A program made the position numbers and the translations under genes. 31,377 bases of DNA, taken from NCBI GenBank assembly GCA_964348185.1, contig CAYGBW010000078.1:1-31377 (forward strand), given 5' to 3'. The notes under the pieces are model-generated. The model was not told the DNA's origin, did no database searches, and saw only the letters and a program-made list of their open reading frames with translations. Source of the DNA: CAYGBW01 sp964348185 (GTDB lineage Bacteria; Desulfobacterota; BSN033; WVXP01). This document shows, piece after piece, positions 23,819 to 31,377 of the stretch (its first letter is position 1; every line of letters begins with the position of its first letter).

Positions 23819-25723
23819 ATGATGGACAAAGGATACAACGGGAAGATCCTGCGCGTCGATTTGACCACGGGCAGCACAACAGAGGAACACCCCCCAGAGA
23901 CCCTTTATCGAAAATACCTCGGGGGAGGGGCCCTTTCTCTGTACTACCTCCTCAAAGAGTCAGAACCTGGAGTTGATCCCCTCGGCGCGGAAAACGTCCT
24001 CATCTTTGCTGCCTCTGCGGTAACGGGAACGCCGGCGTTGGGTTTTAGCCGATACACCGTAGCGGCAAAATCTCCGATTACAGGGGCCTTCGGGGAGTCT
24101 GAAGCGGGGGGATGGTTCGGCCCTGAACTGAAATTCTCCGGTTTTGATGGCATCATCATAACGGGAAGGGCTGACCGGCCTGTCTATCTCTGGATTCACA
24201 ATGGCAAAGCAGAACTGAGGAAAGCTTCCCATCTGTGGGGACTCCAGGCAAGGGAAACACAGGAAGGGATCAGGAAAGAGCTCGGAGATGAAAGAATCCG
24301 GATTGCCCTTATCGGACCGGGAGGGGAAAACCTGGTAAGATTTGCCTGTATTCTCAATGAATTAAAGCACGTCAATGGAAGAACCGGAATGGGAGCCGTT
24401 ATGGGGGCGAAGAACCTGAAAGCCGTTGCGGTTCGGGGAAAGAAGAAAATGCCCCTTCACAACCCTGAAGGGGTTCGCGAGATTGTCCGTAGAATTACGG
24501 CGACTTATAGGCAAAACCCGGGAACTCTGGGGGAGCTCGGAACCTGTCGAGGTGTGTTGTTGATGAATGAGGGCGGCATGCTTCCCACGAGAAACTTCGT
24601 GAGGGGACGGTTCGAAAGAGCAGAGGAGATCTCTGGCGAGACCATGAGAGACACCATTCTGGTGGGACGGGGTACCTGCTACGCCTGCCCCGTCAGGTGT
24701 AAGCGGGAAGTCAAGATCGATGAGCCCTTTACGGTTGACCCCGCTTACGGTGGACCCGAATATGAGACGCTTGCCGCCCTAGGCTCCCTCTGCGAGATCG
24801 GAGACCTGAAGGCCGTCGCCCGGGCAAACCAGCTTTGTGGGGCTTATGGCCTTGACACGATTTCCACGGGTACCATCCTTGCCTTTGTCATGGAATGCTT
24901 CGAAAAGGGGATCGTTACGACCGAGGACACGGGAGGCATCAGGCTGGAGTTTGGCAATGCCGAGGCGGTACTCCAGGTCATTGAACTCATCGGCAGAAGG
25001 GAAGGGTTTGGAGATCTTCTCGCAGATGGGATAAAAAGGGCGGCAGAGAGAATTGGGAAGGGGGCCGAGAAATACGCCATGCATGTCAAGGGGCTGCCCC
25101 TTCCCCTTCATGAACCCCGGGGGAAAACCGGTGTGGCCCTGGCCTATGCCCTCTCGCCCACAGGTGCGGACCATCTGGAAGCGCCCCATGATCACGTCTT
25201 TGAATCGGAGGGGGGCCTAAAATCCGTCAAGCCTCTGGGAATCATCGAGCCCCTTTCAGCACTCGAGCTCACCTCCCGCAAGGCGAGAATGTTCATGTAT
25301 CTCCAGCAACTCTATAATCTCTTCAACTCCATTGGGATTTGCAATTTCACTGCCCATCCTATCGGGCCCGTTTCCGTCAACGACATCGTCGATTATGTTA
25401 ATGCGGTCACCGGTTGGGACACGAGTCTGTGGGAACTGATGAAGGTTGGTGAAAGACATAGTAGCATGGCCCGCATTTTCAACCTCAGGGAAGGCTTGAC
25501 ACCAGAGGACGACGACCTTCCTGACCGGTTCTTTCAACCCCTGGAAGGAGGAGCCCTTGAGGGTCAGCGAATCGACGGGCAAGAATTCGAGAAAGCGGTA
25601 GGAACCTACTACGAAATGATGGGGTGGGATCAAACCGGGTCACCCCTTGACGGCAAACTGGAGGAACTCGATTTGGAGTGGGCAAAACCCCTCCGTCCGA
25701 AGTCAGCACATATAGGAACATAG
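23819..25723 (+). CDS. tungsten-type aldehyde:ferredoxin oxidoreductase (AOR family), copy 2
   Basis: A 634-residue AOR from the first of two adjacent ATGs (23819 or 23822); the frame is open upstream to 23732, but family members begin at M-D-K-G-Y-N-G-K. Cluster ligands are C287, C290 and C294 (CYACPVRC) plus C508 (GICNF). GRTGMGAVMGAKNLKAVAVR and GPEYETLAALGSLCE are cofactor-side motifs. It would oxidise an aldehyde with ferredoxin as acceptor. Unlike copy 1 it has no MoaD-like neighbour. A TTGACA at 23721-23726 may be a -35 box, with a poor -10. Its last 21 bases overlap the convergent dehydrogenase gene. Confidence 0.95.
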   Translation: MMDKGYNGKILRVDLTTGSTTEEHPPETLYRKYLGGGALSLYYLLKESEPGVDPLGAENVLIFAASAVTGTPALGFSRYTVAAKSPITGAFGESEAGGWFGPELKFSGFDGIIITGRADRPVYLWIHNGKAELRKASHLWGLQARETQEGIRKELGDERIRIALIGPGGENLVRFACILNELKHVNGRTGMGAVMGAKNLKAVAVRGKKKMPLHNPEGVREIVRRITATYRQNPGTLGELGTCRGVLLMNEGGMLPTRNFVRGRFERAEEISGETMRDTILVGRGTCYACPVRCKREVKIDEPFTVDPAYGGPEYETLAALGSLCEIGDLKAVARANQLCGAYGLDTISTGTILAFVMECFEKGIVTTEDTGGIRLEFGNAEAVLQVIELIGRREGFGDLLADGIKRAAERIGKGAEKYAMHVKGLPLPLHEPRGKTGVALAYALSPTGADHLEAPHDHVFESEGGLKSVKPLGIIEPLSALELTSRKARMFMYLQQLYNLFNSIGICNFTAHPIGPVSVNDIVDYVNAVTGWDTSLWELMKVGERHSSMARIFNLREGLTPEDDDLPDRFFQPLEGGALEGQRIDGQEFEKAVGTYYEMMGWDQTGSPLDGKLEELDLEWAKPLRPKSAHIGT

Positions 25724-26677
25724 CTCTTCTGGAACAGGGAATTCAGGCTCTCGCCCTTCAAGAACCGATACGATGTCACGGGCTACCATACTCATCCGGA
25801 TCAGGCTCTCTTCGGTATGGGCAGCCATGTGGGGGGTTCCGACAAAACGGTCCATCGTAAACAGGGGGTTGTCCGGAGAGGCAGGCTCCACCTCATACAC
25901 GTCAGAACCAACACCGCCAATCCTGTTCTCCTTCAGCGCCTCAACGATATCTGCCTCATTCCACACAGGGCCCCTCGCCATGTTGATCAAAGAAGCGGTT
26001 GGCTTCATCCTCCTCAAGAGGTTTCCATCGATCAACCCCCGAGTCTGCGGCAGAAGGGGGAGATTAATCGAAATGAAGTCTGACTCCTCAAAAAGTTGCT
26101 CGAGTTCCACAGGCCTCGCCTCCAGCTCTTTTTCCATCTCTGGAAAACGAATCACGTCAAAATAAAGAACAGCCATCTCAAAACCCTGATGACAGATCCG
26201 GGCCGTTTGCCGGCCAATCCGACCGAACCCGACAACACCCAGAGTCTTGCCCTGAAGCTCTGTTCCAATGAGTTCGTATCGGGCCTTCCAGTTTCCCGCC
26301 CGTAGCGCCATATCAGCAGTCCGGAGTTTCTTTCCAAGGATCAGGGCCAGGGCAACAAAATGCTCTGCCACACTCTCGACGTTGGCCTCAGGGGTGTATA
26401 CGACTGGGATTCCATGCTCCCGTGCAGCGACCAAGTCGATATTGTCGAGCCCAACGCCGTGCCTTCCAATCACCTTGAGCTGGGAAGCGGATTCTATGAC
26501 GGACCGGGTTATGGCACCATTCGCCCGGATAACGATGGCGTCCACGTCTTGGACTTGCTTGAGGAGAGCTTTTTCTTCAAAGGAACGGGCATAAACCACA
26601 TCGCATCTCTCTTCAAGGAGCCTCGTTCCCTCGACGTGCATGGGTTCATAAAGGAGGACCCTTCGTCTTGGACTCAT
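25703..26677 (-). CDS. D-isomer-specific 2-hydroxyacid dehydrogenase (SerA/hydroxypyruvate reductase type)
   Basis: A 324-residue NAD-dependent dehydrogenase. The nucleotide-binding G-x-G-x-x-G is at 150-155 (VGFGRIGRQ), with D174 in the position that favours NAD over NADP. Catalytic residues are R235 (NMARGP), E264 (YEVEP) and H283 (TPHMAAH). It would interconvert a D-2-hydroxyacid and a 2-oxoacid. It is the last gene of the ABC-regulator-SDR operon, 21 bases after the SDR gene with GGAG upstream. The regulatory ACT domain of true phosphoglycerate dehydrogenases is absent, so a catabolic sugar-acid role is more likely than serine synthesis. Confidence 0.93.
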   Translation of the reverse strand: MSPRRRVLLYEPMHVEGTRLLEERCDVVYARSFEEKALLKQVQDVDAIVIRANGAITRSVIESASQLKVIGRHGVGLDNIDLVAAREHGIPVVYTPEANVESVAEHFVALALILGKKLRTADMALRAGNWKARYELIGTELQGKTLGVVGFGRIGRQTARICHQGFEMAVLYFDVIRFPEMEKELEARPVELEQLFEESDFISINLPLLPQTRGLIDGNLLRRMKPTASLINMARGPVWNEADIVEALKENRIGGVGSDVYEVEPASPDNPLFTMDRFVGTPHMAAHTEESLIRMSMVARDIVSVLEGREPEFPVPEELCSYMC

Positions 26678-26698
26678 CGAACACTCCGCCAGGAGATA

Positions 26699-27445
26699 TC
26701 ACTTGAGGCTGAACCCCCCGTCTACCAGGAGGATCTGGCCGGTAATGAAGTCGGCATCATTGGAGGCTAAGAACAGAATCGCCTTGGCAATGTCTTCTGG
26801 CTCGGCCAATCGCTTGAGGTACGACCCCTCGATCATGTTTCGTTTGACCGCTTCGGGGAGTGATTTGGTCATCTCGGTATTGGTGTGTCCCGGAGCGACT
26901 GTATTGACGTTGATGTGGGGGGCCAGTTCCTTGGCCATGGTCTTCGTCAGATTAATCACGGCTCCCTTGGAGGCACTGTAGTCCATAACCCCTTCCCGGC
27001 CGCAGTGATCGATGCCGCGGATTGAAGAGATGTTGATGATCTTTCCTGACTTCTGCTCGAGCATGTAGGGTGCAGCGACTTGGGCGCAGAGAAAGACCCC
27101 GATCAAATTGACCTCCAGGGTCTTCACCCAATCCTCGACACTCCTTTCCAGAAAAGGTTTGGATATGGCGACTCCGGCGTTGTTAACCAGGATATCGATC
27201 CGTCCAAATGTGTGAATGAACGACTCCATTACCCGTTCAACCTGATCCTTCTTTGATACATCCCCAACAAAAGTCTCAAGCTCCAGTCCCCTTTGTTTGG
27301 CTCCGACCGCAACTTCTCTCAGCCCTTCCTCTCGCAGATCGAGAATTCCAACCCGAGCCCCTTCCTCTGCAAACAGAAGGGCGGTCGTCGCACCGATCCC
27401 CCGTCCTCCGCCCGTTATCAGGGCTACCTTGTTTCTGAGTCTCAT
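26699..27445 (-). CDS. short-chain dehydrogenase/reductase (SDR)
   Basis: A 248-residue classical SDR. ATG 27445 is chosen because GAGGAGGTG sits eight bases upstream, although the frame is open further. Cofactor motif TGGGRGIG at 11-18, NNAG at 88-91, the catalytic serine in NISSIRG (140-141), Y156 and K160 (YSASK). D36 after the second strand suggests NAD. It probably oxidises a hydroxyl of an imported sugar, polyol or sugar acid, given the linked ABC importer and 2-hydroxyacid dehydrogenase. Reductases of the FabG type look alike, but the context argues for catabolism. Confidence 0.92.
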   Translation of the reverse strand: MRLRNKVALITGGGRGIGATTALLFAEEGARVGILDLREEGLREVAVGAKQRGLELETFVGDVSKKDQVERVMESFIHTFGRIDILVNNAGVAISKPFLERSVEDWVKTLEVNLIGVFLCAQVAAPYMLEQKSGKIINISSIRGIDHCGREGVMDYSASKGAVINLTKTMAKELAPHINVNTVAPGHTNTEMTKSLPEAVKRNMIEGSYLKRLAEPEDIAKAILFLASNDADFITGQILLVDGGFSLK

Positions 27446-27482
27446 GCCAATCACCTCCTCGATAGAGTCCCCCATCCCGGCT

Positions 27483-28220
27483 TCACCCCTGTATGCTCTG
27501 TATGTTTTCTCTGATCTGCTTTTCAATAAAATCCAAATGGTCGACGATCCTTCGCCTGGCCAGGGGAGGATCTCCCTGGCTGATGGCTTGGTAAACATCG
27601 TTGTGGTGATGCCAGAGAAGCTCCTTGCTTCCAGGTGTTGTGATAACCTTGCGAAGTCGGAAAAAGGCATCGAAACTCTCCCGGAGTCCCTCCATGATGC
27701 GCATCGCCACAACGTTATGCGTCGCCGCGGCAACGGAGAGGTGGAACTCCATATCCACTGCTTCCCATGTTGGATTGGAAGGAACGGCCTTCTCCATGTC
27801 TTCCAGTATTTCCCTCATCTTTCCTAAATCCTCGGAGGTCGCCTCCCTGGAGGCCTTTTCGGCACACCACCCCTCGATCAGTTTTCGAATTTCGAAGAAT
27901 TCAAATATTTTTTCCACTTCTTCTTCCAGTAAGACCAACAGAGGGGTCCGTAGAGAGTCGCGCGCCGAGCCGAGGACGAAACTCCCCTCCCCCTGGCGAA
28001 CCTCAATCAAGCCCATGATTTTTGCCCGATAGAGCGCCTCTCTGAGGGATTGCCGACTGATCTGGAGATCAGAGGCCATTTCTCTCTCGGCCGGGAGTCT
28101 GTCTCCAGGCTTGAGTTGACCCTTGCTGATCATAGAAACCAGTTGTTTGTAGACCTCATCCGATATCTTGCTCGTTCTGACGGGCGAAAACTTGCTTTTA
28201 TTGGCCCTATTTCGTTTCAA
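27483..28220 (-). CDS. FadR-subfamily GntR transcriptional regulator (FCD domain)
   Basis: A 245-residue regulator. The N-terminal winged helix-turn-helix (about 20-85) contains LPAEREMASDLQISRQSLRE, and the C-terminal FCD effector domain (about 95-235) contains the metal-binding histidine pattern (DMEFHLSVAAATHN and LLWHHHNDVYQAI). FCD regulators sense small carboxylates or sugar acids. It lies between the transporter and dehydrogenase genes, all minus, so it likely controls this operon. Confidence 0.93.
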   Translation of the reverse strand: MKRNRANKSKFSPVRTSKISDEVYKQLVSMISKGQLKPGDRLPAEREMASDLQISRQSLREALYRAKIMGLIEVRQGEGSFVLGSARDSLRTPLLVLLEEEVEKIFEFFEIRKLIEGWCAEKASREATSEDLGKMREILEDMEKAVPSNPTWEAVDMEFHLSVAAATHNVVAMRIMEGLRESFDAFFRLRKVITTPGSKELLWHHHNDVYQAISQGDPPLARRRIVDHLDFIEKQIRENIQSIQG

Positions 28221-28254
28221 AACGACTTTCCCTCCTGCGATTCATCTTTACCCA

Positions 28255-29097
28255 CTAACCTTTTATTGTGCCTGTCCCCCATCCTGCAATCAGATATCTC
28301 TGAATGAAGACGAAGAATGCCAAAACAGGGACGGTGATCAACATTCCCCCTGCCATGATCATTCCCCAATCGATCACCGTGGCGTTGTGGAGATCTGCGA
28401 TCCCTACGGAAAGGGTCTTGAGCTCATCCGATGTGATCAGAATCCTGACAAAGATATAGTCGTTCCAGGCCAGTATGAAGGTGAAGATTCCCGTTGCGAT
28501 GATACCGGGCAATGCTAGTGGAAGAATCACATGGATAACCGCTCTGATTCTCCCGGCACCATCGGTCAAAGCCGCCTCTTCTAGCACCATGGGTATGCTT
28601 TGGAAGAAGGCTCTTAAGAGCCACAGGCTGAAGGGGAGACAGAAGGCGGTATAGGCCATAATGAGGGCAAGATGGGTATCTGGAATTCCTATCTTTCTGA
28701 TCAGAACATAGAAGGGGATGACGATCATGATCGGAGCAAACATGTAGGTGAAAAGAATAAGACTGGCTATCTTATCTCGACCATAAAACTTGAATCGGGT
28801 TAGGCTGTACGCCCCGAGTGATGCGATCGTCATGGTCAGGATAACAGTCGCGGTTGAAACAAAAAGGCTGTTCTTGAAATAGATCAGAAAACGGGTTTGC
28901 TCAAAGAGTCGGCCGAAATTGGCAAGGGTAAAATCTTTGGGGAAAAAGTGCGGGGGAGAAACAAAGATCTCCCTTAACGGCTTGAAAGAAGTCGAAACCA
29001 TCCAGAAAAACGGGAATGCCGTCACGACGAGCAAAATGGCAGCAGACCAATAGATGACTTGTCCCCGTAATGAAAGAAACGCGTTCTTCGATTTCAA
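28255..29097 (-). CDS. sugar ABC transporter permease (MalG/CUT1 type)
   Basis: A 280-residue inner-membrane permease with six helices and the EAA loop (EEAALTDGAGRIRAVIHVIL) that contacts the ATPase. It begins at a TTG whose TTGA overlaps the stop of the partner permease by four bases, with GAAGAAGAGA upstream, so the two are coupled. CUT1 systems import mono- and oligosaccharides, polyols or glycerol-phosphates. Confidence 0.93.
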   Translation of the reverse strand: MKSKNAFLSLRGQVIYWSAAILLVVTAFPFFWMVSTSFKPLREIFVSPPHFFPKDFTLANFGRLFEQTRFLIYFKNSLFVSTATVILTMTIASLGAYSLTRFKFYGRDKIASLILFTYMFAPIMIVIPFYVLIRKIGIPDTHLALIMAYTAFCLPFSLWLLRAFFQSIPMVLEEAALTDGAGRIRAVIHVILPLALPGIIATGIFTFILAWNDYIFVRILITSDELKTLSVGIADLHNATVIDWGMIMAGGMLITVPVLAFFVFIQRYLIAGWGTGTIKG

Positions 29098-29969
29098 ATC
29101 TCTTCTTCCCGTCTGAACATTCTAAAGTAAATCGCTGTGCAGGCGATCAGGATCCCAAACATGATCACTGCAAGGGTTGCACCCAACCCCGCCTGATAGT
29201 ACATGAAGGTTCTCATGTAGGCGTACACGGGTAGAGTTCTAATATACTTTTCCGCGCCTCCGCCCTGAGTGAGCAACCAAACCGTGTCGAATTTGGTAAA
29301 CATCCAGATACTTCTCAGAAGAATGACAACAAAGAGAACGTTTCTCAATTGAGGGAGGGTCACGTGAATGAAGCGGCTCCATGCGCCAGCTCCATCCACC
29401 TTGGCAGCTTCATAGAGATCCGGTGGGATGGTCTGGAGCCGGGCAAGAACACTCAAAACCACGAAAGGGAAGAACTCCCAGACACTGATGATGATTAGAG
29501 ATGTCATGATGTGATCTTTTCCCATCCAGCTGACGGGATTTTCAACAACGCCGATAGACAGCAAAAGATAGTTGACCAGCCCAAACTGATTGTTGAGAAG
29601 CCATTTCCAAAGGATGATGGCCACCACCGTCGGGATCATGTATGGAAAGAGGACGACTCCCCGAACAAAGTCTCTCCCCCGAAACGCTTCGTTAAGAATC
29701 AACGCCGCGATGATCCCAATCACGATTTGGAGAACAATGGTGCTGACAGAATAGACCGTTCCATACCAGACGCTCATCCAGAAATCCGGATCCTTCATCA
29801 GATACAGATAGTTCGCAAGGCCTGCGAATGTCTGGTCTGGGAAGAAAGAGTGTTTCTTGAAGAAACTGAGCCAGATTCCATAGACGACCGGATAGACGAG
29901 TAGGGAGCAGATCAGCAAAACCGCAGGAGAGATCAAGATGATTCCGGTTTTCTGGGGGCTTAGTCTCAC
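29094..29969 (-). CDS. sugar ABC transporter permease (MalF/CUT1 type)
   Basis: A permease of about 292 residues with six helices and the EAA loop (YEAAKVDGAGAWSRFIHVTL). The frame is open up to a GTG at 30053. The GTG at 29969 (V-R-L-S-P-Q-K-T-G) matches the usual start of the family, and the extra 28 residues would be encoded by a stem-loop, so the shorter form is preferred. It pairs with the overlapping MalG-type permease. No ABC ATPase is encoded in the window; it must lie elsewhere or be shared. Confidence 0.9.
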   Translation of the reverse strand: MRLSPQKTGIILISPAVLLICSLLVYPVVYGIWLSFFKKHSFFPDQTFAGLANYLYLMKDPDFWMSVWYGTVYSVSTIVLQIVIGIIAALILNEAFRGRDFVRGVVLFPYMIPTVVAIILWKWLLNNQFGLVNYLLLSIGVVENPVSWMGKDHIMTSLIIISVWEFFPFVVLSVLARLQTIPPDLYEAAKVDGAGAWSRFIHVTLPQLRNVLFVVILLRSIWMFTKFDTVWLLTQGGGAEKYIRTLPVYAYMRTFMYYQAGLGATLAVIMFGILIACTAIYFRMFRREEEI

Positions 29970-30007
29970 CTTTTCGCCCTGTCTCGTTGATTCCAAGATG
30001 AGAAAGA

Positions 30008-30035
30008 GCTGGGAGCCTGACGAAAGACTCCCAGC
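30008..30035 (-). repeat. stem-loop between the ABC binding-protein and permease genes
   Basis: Perfect eight-base arms GCTGGGAG (30008-30015) and CTCCCAGC (30028-30035) with a 12-base loop, 20 bases after the binding-protein stop on the minus strand. No U-run follows. It probably stabilises the upstream mRNA or lowers permease expression. Confidence 0.6.
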
Positions 30036-30054
30036 ACTTTCTCCAGTCATCACA

Positions 30055-31377
30055 TTACCATTTGGCGTAGCCCTTGTCCCTTATGAGTTCCTCTGCCCTT
30101 TTCTGGGCTTTTGCGGCGGCTTTTTCGGGAGGTACACCCTCCTTGGTGACCTCCATGACCATATCCTTCAGTATCCCAGAGCCCAGTATGTCCATAAGAT
30201 AGGGTTTGCCCGCCATATCCCCCCAGTCGATAACGAGTGTCGGCTTAACCAGGTCATTCTCCAGATAGTATCCCTGGACATCGAGCCAGCCCTTCCACTT
30301 CTTGATCATGGGAGTCTCTTGGTATGCTCTGTTCTGTCGCAGGGATTTGGTTACGGGAAAGAAGTGAATGGGAACCGTCTGGATATACTCGAGGTAATTT
30401 TCATCTTTGTAAAAAAACTTCAGGAACTCAATGGCCTCCTGGGGATATTTGCACCCCTTTAACATGATCCATGGCTCCTCATCCACCTGGGCTGCTGGTT
30501 TCGTGCCACTCGGCCCATGGGGCTTCACCCAGACGTCGAAATAATCTGTACTGAGCATATCCTTAGGCGCATACTGTTCGATCAATGAGGCGCCTCGCCC
30601 GTACCCCTGATACATCATGGCCGCCTTCAGGCCGTACATGTTGGCAAAGGTCTCTCTGTAGCCATGTCCCTCCCAACCGGGGGGCATGTACTTGGTCAGT
30701 TCCTTCCAGAAGTTGAGCGTCTCGATCATGGTCTTGTCTGTAAAGTGGGGCCGATTCTGGACATCGAAAAGGATGCCCCCATTGGCCTTGGTCAGCTCTC
30801 CCATGAGGATATTGATGAAGAGGTTGTCACCGGGGATGGTCAACCCGTAAATATCGATTTTTCCGTCCCCATCGGTATCCATGGTCAGCTCTTTGGCAAT
30901 GTGCAGCAAATCATCCCATGTCTTGGGACCCTTCAACCCCTTTTTTTTGGCCAGATCCTTCCGATAGATCAAGAGGGAGGTCCCTGCGGCGTGAACGAGG
31001 CCGTAGTAGTGGTCCCCGTATTTGCCTACCTGTTTTATCTGATCCCAGAGGTTGTCCTCACCGATGGCCTCAACCACCTCATCGAGAGGCATAAGCAACC
31101 CCTTGGCCTGGAATGCCGCACAGTCGATGGGCTGTGCGTGTGTGAGCTCCGGCGGCGATCCAGCAGCGAGGGAGGCCATGATTTTGCCTTCCAGGTCTGT
31201 CCATGCGATGGCCTCTGCCTCCACCTTAAGATCCGGATGAAGGGCCTCAAACCTTGCAACGATATTGGCAACCGCTTTCCTCGACAGGGGATTCGTCTCG
31301 GTGTGCCACACGTGGATCACCTTCTTTGCCGAGAGCGCTGTCCCACCCAGAATCAGAAAAAGCAGACAAACCGATCC
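30055..31377 (-). CDS. sugar ABC transporter substrate-binding protein, 5' end outside the window
   Basis: At least 440 residues of an extracellular solute-binding protein (family 1, CUT1 type). The frame is open to the window edge and its first residues (CLLFLILGGTALSA) are clearly the end of a signal peptide, so only a few N-terminal codons are missing. An apparent GTG at 31320 lies just after the signal and is not the start. Family marks include VWHTETNPLSRKAV and DTDGDGKIDIYGLT. It is probably the first or second gene of the operon with two permeases, a FadR-type regulator, an SDR and a 2-hydroxyacid dehydrogenase. Confidence 0.92.
   Translation of the reverse strand, partial: GSVCLLFLILGGTALSAKKVIHVWHTETNPLSRKAVANIVARFEALHPDLKVEAEAIAWTDLEGKIMASLAAGSPPELTHAQPIDCAAFQAKGLLMPLDEVVEAIGEDNLWDQIKQVGKYGDHYYGLVHAAGTSLLIYRKDLAKKKGLKGPKTWDDLLHIAKELTMDTDGDGKIDIYGLTIPGDNLFINILMGELTKANGGILFDVQNRPHFTDKTMIETLNFWKELTKYMPPGWEGHGYRETFANMYGLKAAMMYQGYGRGASLIEQYAPKDMLSTDYFDVWVKPHGPSGTKPAAQVDEEPWIMLKGCKYPQEAIEFLKFFYKDENYLEYIQTVPIHFFPVTKSLRQNRAYQETPMIKKWKGWLDVQGYYLENDLVKPTLVIDWGDMAGKPYLMDILGSGILKDMVMEVTKEGVPPEKAAAKAQKRAEELIRDKGYAKW

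Noticed and set aside
1..31377. CRISPR array, rRNA/tRNA genes, integrase or prophage genes
   Set aside because: No regularly spaced repeats, no RNA-gene signatures and no phage structural or integrase proteins were seen on either strand.

Overview
The window looks like chromosome from a strictly anaerobic, mid-GC bacterium, most likely a sulfate-reducing or syntrophic Desulfobacterota-type organism. This rests on gene content only: two tungsten-type aldehyde:ferredoxin oxidoreductases (AORs), a TRAP carboxylate/sulfonate importer with a ComDE-like TPP decarboxylase, a Tat-exported DUF362 protein and HEPN/MNT genes. No rRNA, tRNA, CRISPR array or prophage was seen. Both ends cut genes: the first codons of a minus-strand gene lie at 1-14, and a sugar-type ABC binding protein runs off the right edge.

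Region 1 (1-5.3 kb) holds an enolase-superfamily acid-sugar-dehydratase-like enzyme, a short Do-like lipoprotein protease with no PDZ domain, an AAA_14/DUF4143 ATPase, a 381-bp element with 29-bp inverted ends carrying an internally deleted REP-type (Y1) transposase, and a HEPN-MNT toxin-antitoxin pair. Region 2 (5.6-10.5 kb, minus) is one catabolic operon: TRAP dctP-dctQ-dctM, then ComD/ComE-like decarboxylase subunits, then a GntR/UTRA regulator. It diverges from a shortened arylsulfotransferase-like gene, an AOR and a MoaD/ThiS-like protein (11.0-13.9 kb, plus). Import, 2-oxoacid decarboxylation to an aldehyde and aldehyde oxidation can be read as one pathway; that link is inference.

Region 3 (13.9-22.0 kb) has a split Na/Pi cotransporter-PhoU pair, an orphan coiled-coil membrane protein, a bactofilin-like membrane protein, a translationally coupled DUF6599-DUF362 pair and a membrane-anchored metallophosphoesterase. 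Region 4 (22.5-31.4 kb) has an unrecognised 355-residue protein and a second AOR on the plus strand. These converge with a minus-strand operon: ABC binding protein, two permeases, a FadR-type regulator, an SDR dehydrogenase and a D-2-hydroxyacid dehydrogenase. This is a sugar/polyol or sugar-acid uptake and oxidation cassette with no ABC ATPase inside the window.

The observations most worth following are the transposase deletion element, the TRAP-ComDE/AOR sulfonate (or phosphonate) hypothesis, the overlapping divergent promoters at 10.7 kb, the two stem-loops placed at binding-protein/permease junctions, the DUF6599-DUF362 pair and the unknown protein next to the second AOR.
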